From NCBI GenBank assembly GCA_033032175.1, contig CM065313.1:14485327-14549326 (forward strand): a stretch of 64,000 bases of DNA, read 5' to 3'. A program made the translations under genes and the position numbers. The DNA comes from Saturnia japonica. Taxonomy: Eukaryota > Arthropoda > Insecta > Lepidoptera > Saturniidae. Shown piece by piece: positions 1 through 8,718 of the stretch (positions are counted from its first letter, which is position 1; each line of letters begins with the position of its first letter). A model generated the notes under the pieces. That model had not been told where the DNA came from. It ran no database searches and saw nothing but the letters and a program-made list of their open reading frames with translations.

Positions 1-339
1 TGTTTGTTGTTAAAGAGATCCGTTGTTTCTTCGCAGTTCAAATTAGTTCATAACGTCTTTAGTTAGATACCTACCTAGTCTTGGATTATGAGAAACCTAC
101 CAATATATCAATCACTATACATTCTCCATTCGATTTTGAAGAGTTTTCAGGTGTATCTACGAAATTCAAAGTCCAATCCCAATGAAATTAAAATCGGACC
201 CACCTGAAATTATCTCCTTTCCAACAAAAAAATAATTTAAATCGTTTTATAAATGACGGAGTTATGTGGTAATAAATATTGAAAAAAATACGACCGAATT
301 GATAACCCTCTCTTTTTTTTTGAATTCGGTTAAATATGA

Positions 340-575
340 AAGAGGTATGCCGTTGTGCGCGCATCACGCAAAAATACTAGATAGAATTTGGTCAATTATT
401 TTGTTTGTTTTACTCCTTAGATACTCGGTGCTTATCTAAAAAAAATATCACTGTATTAAGGTTAAAGGTTAAGGTCAAATGTTATTAAGTTTTAAGAAAC
501 TACGATTTGTATAATTATGCACTGCGCGTTATACTGTCGTCCACGCGAGCAGAGCCGTGGGCACAGCTGGTATAG
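340..575 (+). repeat. RTE-tailed short dispersed repeat, copy 1
   Basis: Begins near GCCGTTGTGCGCGCATCACG and ends with CGCGAGCAGAGCCGTGGGCA then CAGCT. Copies with the same two ends lie at about 38196-38380, 39050-39285 and 60385-60615, all on the plus strand. The 3' end resembles tails of lepidopteran RTE LINEs and their SINEs; that family name is from general knowledge, not a search. Confidence 0.7.
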
Positions 576-1799
576 AATAAATAAAGTATTAACTAGTATA
601 TAAACAGTTTTTATTCTTTTAAAGTACTGTAAGCATTTAAAATATTTTCTTAACATGACGTCACCCCCTAAGCCATTACTGTATAGTCAGGGACAATAAC
701 CTTTATCTTGGGAGTCAATGTACGGGTGTTCCGTTTTTTTCCTAGATAAGGTTACAGGTTACAGGTTAAAAGATTTATAGCTTCACCTCCTCCTATATTA
801 TTTCTATAAATATCGTCAACAAAATTATACGACCACTACAGAAAATTATTTTCTCGTGACACTTTACGTTCTACGTTTTTATATTATTGAAGTTATACTT
901 CTTTAGGCGCGTTATGAAAAAATGATGAGAGTGAAATTTTAAGATGCGCTCGCATCGGTGACACAAAATTAACAGTATGAAGTTGTCTGCTTAACCGCTC
1001 ATTAAGTCTCGAAAAAAAAACTACCAACAAAATAGAAATTGAACCTCGATATTAGTCGCGCATGTTGGTACGCTCGTCACCTCTGATCACTGTTTTCATA
1101 TTTATAATATTTATCAACATGTCTCTAGTTTATACATTCCCAACACGTGTTTTAGTTTCATACAAGTGCAAATTATATATGTGCTAATAAATTATATTCA
1201 GTAGTGATTTAAATTGAATATTTTGATTGATATTACTTACTATTTGTGAATATTAGTGAAAAAAATTGTGCTTATATACTTTTTCAAGTGCTCCAATATA
1301 ATTGAGGTTAACTATCCGTATGTATTATTTATTCATATAAATTGAAATACTTTTATTTAATATAATTAACACTAAATATTATTAAATTATTAATGTTAAA
1401 TACTTATTATTGGTTATTTAATATTTACAAAATAAAGAAATAAATTTAATAAAACATTTAATAAAAAGTTTGTGATAAAAATTAAAATTGAACATCAAAT
1501 TATAATATTAATTTTTAATATTTGCTATTAAATTGAATAAATAATAAATATTTATAAAAATAACTAAATAAATTTAATGAATTTTTTTTGATAAAAATGA
1601 AAAGTGAATATTAAATTAAGAAATCAATAAAAATATTTAAAAAATGACCAACCTTAAATTCATTTTTTGAATTTATTATTAAATTTATTTTTAAAATATT
1701 AAATAATCAATAATAAACATTTAAAATTAAGAATCTTATAATATTTAGTACAAATTATGTTTATATATTTATTATTCTCTAAATTTGGTTTTTAATAAT

Positions 1800-1830
<31 letters not shown>

Positions 1831-1857
1831 ATATATATATATATATATATATTAATT
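1800..1857. repeat. (AT)n microsatellite
   Basis: About 58 bp of alternating A and T with one central interruption, inside a wider A+T-rich block. Confidence 0.9.
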
Positions 1858-2428
1858 ATATAAGTTCCGATTCAGACATTACCGGAAGATACTATGGAAG
1901 TGGACATCATTTAATTAAAAATACAATTCGAATAATAAGACAATTTATGTTAGACTTAATGTAAAAAAATAAATATTTATTTATTTAATTTTTAAAATTT
2001 AAAATTAACTTTGTTGATTATCCTTTTCCAATCCTTCTATTATTTTATTGTAATTAATTATTTGCATGCAATTAAAAACTATTTTTTAATGATGCCAAAG
2101 AAGTATAACTTCTCACGCGCGTACGTAAGTACACGCACCCATTTTACTAGCTGTGTCCTCGGCTTCGCTCACGTAGACAACAGGATACCATCAATCGAGA
2201 ACACACGTGAATCTTGCTTCCCCGCTCCCAGTTATTTTAAAGACAAAAATGTTTATTGTGAGTGTTCCTTAGAAGATATACATATATATTAGGTCCTTAC
2301 ATATGAAATTGGCGTTTTGTACGGGAGGAATATAAAGTCTTTTTTTAAATATATTTAATTAATCAAAGTATGCGCCGTTGTTATCTATGCACTATTGCCA
2401 TCCCAAAGGTAGTTCATTGATCCCTTTA

Positions 2429-3361
2429 CTAAAAAAAAACATGGGGGCGAGAATCAATAAATTCTTTGAAGGCGGTTTTGACTGCCGCATGCGAGTTGAA
2501 TTTTTTTCCTTGTAAGAAGTTGTCCAAATTTCGGAAAAAATGGTAATTTGTTGGAACAAGGTCCGGGGAATACGGTGGATATCTCAGACATTCCAATTGT
2601 AGCTCATCTAACTTAGTGGTTGTTTGTTGTGCAGTGTGTGGTCTTGCGTTGTCGTGAAGCAGCAATGGCCTAGAGCGATTGACCAATCTCGATTGTTTAG
2701 CAGCTAGTTCTTCCTTCATGGTTTGCAGTTGCTGACAATAGATATCTGCCGTAATCGTTTGACCAGATTTTAGAAAGCTGTAGTGAACGACACCGGCGAT
2801 AGAAGACAAGTACCTTTTTCTTAGTCAATTTTCGTTCAGGGCAGGATTTGGCTGGGTCTCCAGGGTTCAGCCATTGCGACGAGCACTTCCGATTATCGTA
2901 CAGTATCCACTTTTCATCACAGGTACTGATTCGATTTAAAATCCCTTCATTATTGTGTTGGTAGAGCAAAGTAACACAGCAGTCGACGCGTGTTTGCAAG
3001 TTCAATTTATGAGGTACCCATCGTTCAAGTTTATTTACTTTCCCGATTTGCTTCAAGTGGATTAATACAGTTTTATCATTTACCCTGAAGCCTGCAGCTA
3101 CCTCTGAAGTGCTTTGTGGTGGATCCGCTTCCACAATAGCTTTCAATTCTTCATTTTCCACTTTGGTCTCCGGCCGTCCACGGGGTTGGTTCTGAAGGTT
3201 GAAATTTCCAGAACGAAAATGTTGAAACCAAAAACGTACCGTTCTTTCTTTTGCGACACCAGCGCCGTACACATCATTAATCCTTCGAGCTGTTTCTGCA
3301 GCACTGGCGCCACGGTAGAACTCGTACTTGTAAATATACCGATATTTTATGTTTTCTATTG
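2429..3361 (-). pseudogene. mariner (cecropia-like) transposase, broken
   Basis: Cut-and-paste transposase of the D,D34D mariner family. Family motifs are visible in order: the DNA-binding half ending VEADPPQSTSEV and LKQIGKV, the first catalytic Asp in CDEKWILYDN, the second in HDNARPHTA, and the third region YSPDLVPTNYHFF, where the catalytic Asp is replaced by Asn. The frame breaks near 2800, just after KLTKKK. At the presumed start near 3361 there is ATA in place of ATG, and family-like sequence continues open from there. The wording of the motifs recalls the cecropia subfamily that includes human Hsmar1/SETMAR; that placement is by memory of the family, not by alignment. Confidence 0.88.
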
Positions 3362-3418
3362 TGCGGTAATAAGCGACGCCAAAGAAAAAAATAATGAGGA
3401 AAAAACAAACGAATGACT

Positions 3419-3737
3419 TCTACTTCTTCTTCTACCTAATTTGGCAACCGGTCCTCCCCAATGAAGACCATTACCGCCATTATCAAGTGAATTCGAGTGA
3501 CGATTCAGTATCCTAACAAGATGGTGGCTCCCTTGTTAGAACTTTCTAGGAAGTTTTTGTGGGATCGCGGAATGAATGCTTTCAGCTTATATTTATAATC
3601 CACCCCACTTATGCAAAAAACCAAACTATATCACGCAAAACGCCACCAATATTACATAATATAGGGTCAAAAACCTAAGTAAATAAATTAAAAATAACAA
3701 CCACAAGATGTTACTTCAAGATCCCGCCAAAAACCTC
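3419..3737. mobile_element. small element nested in the mariner 5' UTR
   Basis: Compared with mariner copy 2 (5' UTR near 50700-50730), this copy carries about 320 extra bp. They are bounded by AAACGAATGACT (3407-3418) and AAATGAATGACT (3738-3749), which look like a target duplication. No terminal inverted repeat is seen. Part of the insert (3590-3737) matches a second copy at about 28843-29010. Class unknown; a SINE or other small retroposon is possible. Confidence 0.6.
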
Positions 3738-4310
3738 AAATGAATGACTGTTTTCAAAACTCAAAATGTACCAGCTAAATGAATTTATAAATTGGAATTT
3801 GCAATACTTAACCAAAGAGGAGATATTTCAGATCACAGTGGTCAGTACGACAAAACGCTAATTTCATATGTAAGGACCTAAAATATACTCTTGCTGACTT
3901 TTTTGTAGGTCTTTTTAATGCCTATGATTATGTAATACATTAATTTGATATATCTCATATGGTTTACTCAACGTAAGCCATATAAGCGTCCGAACTGATT
4001 CACTACGACCTGTTTTTTTTTTATTTGCGCGGAACACTAATTATTTTTCTAAAATAAAAGTAGCCTAAGTTATTCTTTATAAGATCGGCTATCTACCAGT
4101 GAAAGTCCCGTCAAAATTGGTTCAACCGTTACAGAGATTATCCAGAAAAAATAAATAGACAGACAGACAAAAAATTTAAAAATGGGTTTTGTTATAGGTT
4201 GTATAGGGAATCATACATTCTGTTGATATGCATTTAGTGAAAACTGTTATTTTGACATTACAAACAGACACTTCAATTTTATGAATTGTAGAGATTATAT
4301 CATGTACATA

Positions 4311-5620
4311 TAGATAATTGAGTGACTGACTGACATATTATCAACGCACAACCCAAACTACTAGGGTTAGGACCATGAAAATTTGTATACCTACATGTTC
4401 CTTTTACACTGTAAGTGAGCAGTAAGGTGGTGCAAAAAGGGTATGAAAGTTTGTATGAAAATCCGTTATTTTTTTTAAATAGATCTATGAAAATTTGTAT
4501 TTAAAAGTAAAATTACAAATTAACTATAGAGCGAGCGAAACCACGGAAAAAGTGTTACTCTATCATACAAAATAAATATTTGACGCGTCTGAGTAGATGT
4601 GTAACAACTAAAAATCATTATTTTTATATTAAAATATGAATGAATAAAAACAAAAAAAAAAAGATATTTTATATTACAAAAATTTAAATAATTAATTATA
4701 TTATAACATTTTTATACCAAACATGAACTTAATTTAGTTTTATTACTCGAAAGGCTCATTGTCTATAATATTTTGTTGGTACCAAATTTGGAACTCGTTA
4801 GAAAGGACACTAAACTTTTGTGTCCCTGCGGAATTTCAACGTTTTGTACACTCGATATACTTAAATAGAAATATTATTTTAAGTCGTTTCTTCAACAAAA
4901 TTTATGAAATTGATAAATAATTTCACCTAATGGGTTTATAGACGTTGTTCTACCCTTTCCGGTAGTTAATGGCCCGACCACAGCGCCACCTATCAGATCC
5001 TAACATATCTATAAACCATCGCCTCGATAAAACAAATACATTATGTAAATATGAGCTCAATCGGTCAAGTCGTTCAGTTATATAATCACATAACAGCACA
5101 AAAGATGTTTATATATAAGTTATAAGACTTTTTCCTTACTGATTCGTCCTCGTCTAGCCCAAACTTCTAAGCGCAGACATCTGAGATTTGGGGAAGGCAT
5201 TGATTTTATATCGTAGGCAACGTTTAAGAAGAGATTTCTCGAAATTCAACTCTTTATATGTGTGAAAAGTGGGTGCCAAAGTTTGTATGGGAAATAATAT
5301 TTTCGGGCTCGGATTAGTCTTCGTCAAAATAAATGAATCACGTGTAGGCGATTTTCAAAATTCAGCCCCTTAGGGTTAGAAAGAGGCTTTTGTATGGGAA
5401 ATACTATTTTACGAGCAAATTTTTTCTTTGTGGCCTGTTCCAGAGTTAGTTTCAACAGCACCCTGGTGATTTTAGCACCAAATAGTATAATCAAAAATGT
5501 GGTATTACTGGAAGAGAAGTGAGAAGCGTATATTCATAACTATCCTACTACTCGAGCTGAGTGCTAGAGTATAAAAGGCTTCTAGTGCTGTACCTACAAT
5601 TTAAGGTAATTGATTTTATT
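4311..5620. other. intergenic, degraded repeats
   Basis: No gene seen. Short imperfect stretches resembling RTE-type repeats occur (for example around 5000-5100), but I cannot define clear borders. Confidence 0.5.
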
Positions 5621-5624
5621 CTTT

Positions 5625-6060
5625 CCTAGCTGACACGCGCAACTTCGTCTGCGTCACATAAATGAGAGAGAGAGAGTGGGTTAAAGAGAGTGGGTCGTAG
5701 GCACCTATATTACAATTCTAAAGGAGATGGAGTCAACCCTAAAAGATAGACATATGCTATGGCGGACTTTTTTATGAACTTATTAAGTTCGTCAAACATG
5801 ATTGTTGCGTAACTTTATCATTAATGCAGCGCACGCAGTGGAAGCTCTCAAAATGAATAAATTTTCCTCGTATTTGCAACATTTTTCATTGATGCTCCGT
5901 TACTATTGGTCATAGTGTTATGTTATATAGCCTAGTTTTCCTAGACAAAGGTGCTATCTAACACAGGAACATTTTTTCCATTCGAGCCAGTAGTTCCTGA
6001 GATTAGCGCTTTCAAACAAACAAACTCTTCAGCTTTATAATACTAGTTTATATACCTAAA
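5625..6060 (+). repeat. RTE-like repeat (GCGCAACTTCGTCTGCGTC family)
   Basis: Starts near AGCTGACACGCGCAACTTCG and ends near AGTAGTTCCTGAGATTAGCG. The same order of motifs recurs at about 61907-62160 (plus), and the first part at 21540-21662 (minus). It is non-coding. Confidence 0.7.
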
Positions 6061-6479
6061 TGGAAATAATTAGTCTTGATTGAGCTGAAAGAATGAGAAT
6101 GATGATGTCATGCGTGCTGACGTCGTACTTCAATAATCTGACCTGTATATATAACCCCGCCAGTTACAAATTCAATTAAAATCAATAAACAGTGCAAATA
6201 TTATAGTTTACGTGAGTGAAGCTAGTTATAGATAAATATTTATTGCATTCCACCACTCTGAGGTAAAGAGCTGGAACCTAATAATTTTTTTTTTAGGTAA
6301 TAATTTAAACAGATTATAAATATCTTTTACACCAGTATGCAACAACTCACACTTGTCAAAGTCTTATTTAAAAGTATCTCGCTCGTTCCAATGCGATCAG
6401 TAAACGGTCGTTTAGTCGAATCGCTGACGTTTCACATACCTTTTGTTTGTGGTAGTTTTGGACTGAAGCCCAACAATCA

Positions 6480-6530
6480 TTTTATTTATTTATTTATTTA
6501 TTTATTGGTCCACAAAACTGACTACAACCT
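6480..6530 (-). repeat. distal 3' UTR and (AAAT)n tail of the LINE
   Basis: On the minus strand this is a short piece of 3' UTR followed by about 6.5 units of AAAT (plus-strand TTTA repeats at 6480-6506). It lies immediately left of the provirus, whose other flank is the LINE 3' UTR. I read it as the tail of the LINE at 14364-18760, separated by the provirus. Confidence 0.65.
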
Positions 6531-6837
6531 AGTTATGCAGTCTGTACCCTCTCTTATTACGTCTTGTTAATTGGTACATACGTTAGAAATGCTGATGTTA
6601 CGTTTTTAACCCATATTATGTCTGCAAACTACTGATAGACACCTGGTGTTTTGACTGAATGTATTGCGACATATTTCTCATTATTTCATAGTAAACAGCC
6701 CCACTTTGTGTTTATAGAATAAGAGTTTATAAAAGAGACATTTGTAACAAATAAAAGCATTCTTAATAAAGCTTCTTGAGAATCAGTCTTGTCTTAGACT
6801 TTTTAAAAACCCTCGGCAGTGCTCCCGAAATTTAACT
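6531..6837 (+). repeat. 5' LTR of the provirus
   Basis: 307 bp, starting AGTTATGCAG and ending AAATTTAACT, the errantivirus pattern of ends. A TTTATAAAAG box near 6727 may serve as TATA element. AATAAA-type signals near 6750-6770 may serve for polyadenylation. It reads the same as the 3' LTR at 14057-14363. Confidence 0.93.
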
Positions 6838-6854
6838 GGCGCAGTCGGTAGGAT
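6837..6854 (+). other. primer binding site, tRNA-Ser type
   Basis: TGGCGCAGTCGGTAGGA directly follows the 5' LTR, sharing its last T. The first 11 bases complement the CCA-tailed acceptor end expected for animal tRNA-Ser. Several errantiviruses of the 17.6/297 group are described as using tRNA-Ser. Confidence 0.8.
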
Positions 6855-7010
6855 ACTCAATCAACAATAAAAGTCTGTGTTCGAGTCTTACAAATCGGTC
6901 TCATGTGCAGATTTTGAGTATCTACGAACCAATAAATAAGTTAACGTCGGGTTCCACATCTATTTCCGAGAGATCCTGTCCTAAAAGCGAAAGCAGCTAT
7001 ACGGCAAGAC

Positions 7011-7027
7011 ATGGGAACGAGCAGACT
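7011..7027 (+). CDS. candidate env leader exon with splice donor
   Basis: A short exon in the 5' leader: an ATG at 7011, five codons plus two bases, then a strong donor GTAAGTGA at 7028. The matching acceptor CTTCGCAG ends at 12368, inside the 3' end of pol. The donor leaves two bases of a codon and the acceptor exon supplies the third, so the frame enters env in register. The leader residues then precede a hydrophobic run, as expected for a signal peptide. Errantivirus env is known to be made from a spliced RNA. No transcript evidence is available here. Confidence 0.7.
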
Positions 7028-7097
7028 GTAAGTGACCATTTTTACAATCCTTGTCTCGTCCTTGTTATTTTCTGTGGTTGTATTTTTCGTTGGACAT

Positions 7098-7440
7098 TGT
7101 TATAATTTTCAAACAAAAATCGTTGAAAATTATTTAACAAATTTTTATAATTTTCAAACAAACATCGTTGAAAATTATTTTTCATAATTTTCGAATAAAA
7201 ATCGTCGAAAGTTATTTGACTTCATAGATTATAAGATATTGAGAAATATTAATAATAAATATTAATTTTGAGAATTTTAATTTGATAATTTTAATTTCGA
7301 TAATTTTAATTTTGAGAATTTTGATTTTGATAATTTTGTTATAAGATTTATTTTGTGAATTTTATTTTGAAAATATTATTTTGTGAATTTTAATTTTGTG
7401 AATTTTACTTTGTGTGTGTTTAATTAAATAAATACAATTC
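7098..7440 (+). repeat. A+T-rich repeat array in the proviral leader
   Basis: Two sets of repeats. At 7102, 7147 and 7184 are three tandem copies of a roughly 37-45 bp unit built on ATAATTTTC...ATCGTTGAAAATTAT, each an imperfect palindrome. From 7255 to 7415 there are many copies of a short GAATTTTAATTTTG-like unit. In gypsy the same position holds the Su(Hw) insulator array; whether this array binds a protein is unknown. Confidence 0.65.
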
Positions 7441-7443
7441 AAA

Positions 7444-8718
7444 ATGCAACGCAACAATGAATCAACAATTCAATTAGTATCAAAAGAACTTTTAAGTTTA
7501 ATTCCCAAGTACGATGGTGATCAAAATACTTTAAATTTATTTATTAAAAAAAGTGAATATATAATCAGAAATTTTAGCGGATCAAACAATGTTGTTCAAA
7601 CTACATATGTGTTTCATGCTATAACTAGTAGATTATGTGGTAAAGCCGCTGCTCTACTAAGTGAAAGAGAAGACATAACAACTTGGGAACAATTAAGAGC
7701 TGTTTTGATTCAACATTTTGGTGATCCTAGATCGGAAGAGTGTGTGGCAATTGAGTTGGAAAATTTAAAAATTAAAGTTGGTGAAACATATACGCAATTT
7801 TGTAACAGGATACAACAAACACGCTGCACCCTCTTCTCCAAGGTCAATTTATTAACTGATGAAGGCCTCAAAGCCGCTAAAATGATTATCTATAATAATA
7901 TGTGCTTGAATGTATTTTTATATAATTTACCAGAGGATTTAATTCGAATTGTGCGACTTAAAGGTTGTACCGTTTTAGAAAACGCACTAAGTGTTGTCAT
8001 GGAGGAGGTCAATTTTCAATATCAGTACAATTCTAAAAATAAAAATAAATCTAATATTAAACCAGTTCAACAATTTTTCACGCCTACTTTAACAAATAAT
8101 TTTAATAATAATTTCAAACCTCAACCTGCATTTGTGCCAAATACATTTAATTCCGGACAACAAAATTTTAAATTCGGAATTCCATACCAAACACAAAATA
8201 ATTTTAAACCGTATAATAATAATTTTAAATTCGGTATTCCAAATCAAAATGTACAATTCAGACCTAACCTAAACCAACAAGGATATAAACCAAATTTTGG
8301 AAATAATAATTTTAAATTCGGTATTCCTAATCAACAAGGGTTCAAACCACAATTTAACAATACACAAAACCGACCTAATTTCAACATGCCAAATCAACAA
8401 TTTAAATTTGGTATACCACCACAAAATCAACCTCAACGTAATCCACCTCAATTTCAGGCAAGCGATGTGTCAATGCGCACAGCTCGTCCTATTAGACAAA
8501 ATATGATAGAGTCTTTAGAAATGAACGACCCTGAAATTGAATACCAAGACTATCAACCTGATTATACAGAATATGAAAATCATTATTTCATTGACGATAA
8601 TCAACAAACTGCTTATGACGATTATCATGAAAACATAGAACCTGTTGAAACTGAAGAAGCTGAAAATGAATGCGTAAATTTTCCTATAAAAGCCTCCAAG
8701 AGCGACCCCCAGAAATAG
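7444..8718 (+). CDS. gag: Gag structural protein
   Basis: Predicted 424-residue capsid protein starting at ATG 7444 after a long leader. The N-terminal half is helical and capsid-like (ITTWEQLRAVLIQHFGDPRS). The C-terminal half is rich in Asn, Gln, Phe and Pro and contains four copies of FKFGIP at about residues 242, 262, 293 and 320. The C-terminus is acidic. No CCHC zinc knuckle is present, which fits errantiviruses and differs from vertebrate retroviruses. The last 49 bases overlap pol in the -1 frame. The frame is uninterrupted. Assignment rests on position, size and the capsid-like segment. Confidence 0.9.
   Translation: MQRNNESTIQLVSKELLSLIPKYDGDQNTLNLFIKKSEYIIRNFSGSNNVVQTTYVFHAITSRLCGKAAALLSEREDITTWEQLRAVLIQHFGDPRSEECVAIELENLKIKVGETYTQFCNRIQQTRCTLFSKVNLLTDEGLKAAKMIIYNNMCLNVFLYNLPEDLIRIVRLKGCTVLENALSVVMEEVNFQYQYNSKNKNKSNIKPVQQFFTPTLTNNFNNNFKPQPAFVPNTFNSGQQNFKFGIPYQTQNNFKPYNNNFKFGIPNQNVQFRPNLNQQGYKPNFGNNNFKFGIPNQQGFKPQFNNTQNRPNFNMPNQQFKFGIPPQNQPQRNPPQFQASDVSMRTARPIRQNMIESLEMNDPEIEYQDYQPDYTEYENHYFIDDNQQTAYDDYHENIEPVETEEAENECVNFPIKASKSDPQK

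Larger units (their letters stand above)
1..2139. other. A+T-rich intergenic DNA
   Basis: I see no gene here. The stretch holds one RTE-like short repeat (340-575), a very A+T-rich block (about 1190-2010) and an AT microsatellite. The open frame at 2011-2292 is low-complexity and runs into the mariner end, so I do not treat it as a gene. Confidence 0.7.
2292..3878 (-). mobile_element. mariner element, non-autonomous
   Basis: Inverted ends start GGTCCTTACATATGAAATT on both sides (the right end is read on the minus strand) and are flanked by TA at 2290-2291 and 3879-3880, the standard mariner target duplication. At 1587 bp it is longer than the usual 1.3 kb because of a nested insertion at about 3419-3737. 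Copy 2 at 49819-50846 has closely similar ends. The transposase inside is broken, so this copy cannot move on its own. Confidence 0.9.
2140..4310 (+). repeat. RTE-like repeat split by a mariner
   Basis: Left piece 2140-2290 and right piece 3880-4310 are the two halves of a repeat that is uninterrupted at about 44500-44960. They share GTTCCTTAGAAGA on the left and TATACTCTTGCTGA on the right, followed by a GACAGACAGAC-type stretch and a GACACTTCAATTTTAT-type end. The mariner at 2292-3878 lies exactly between the halves. Confidence 0.7.

Noticed and set aside
1800..1860. AT palindrome as origin or regulatory element
   Set aside because: Simple microsatellite; nothing supports a function.
2011..2292. 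93-codon open frame
   Set aside because: It ends at the mariner border, overlaps RTE-like repeat sequence and shows no protein motif.
6337..6570. 77-codon frame before and into the 5' LTR
   Set aside because: It crosses the LINE tail and LTR; chance frame. The same last residues occur at the end of the Env tail frame only because the LTR is repeated.
7102..7220. CRISPR-like array
   Set aside because: Three A+T-rich tandem units inside a retroviral leader in animal DNA, without CRISPR-type repeat/spacer structure or cas genes.
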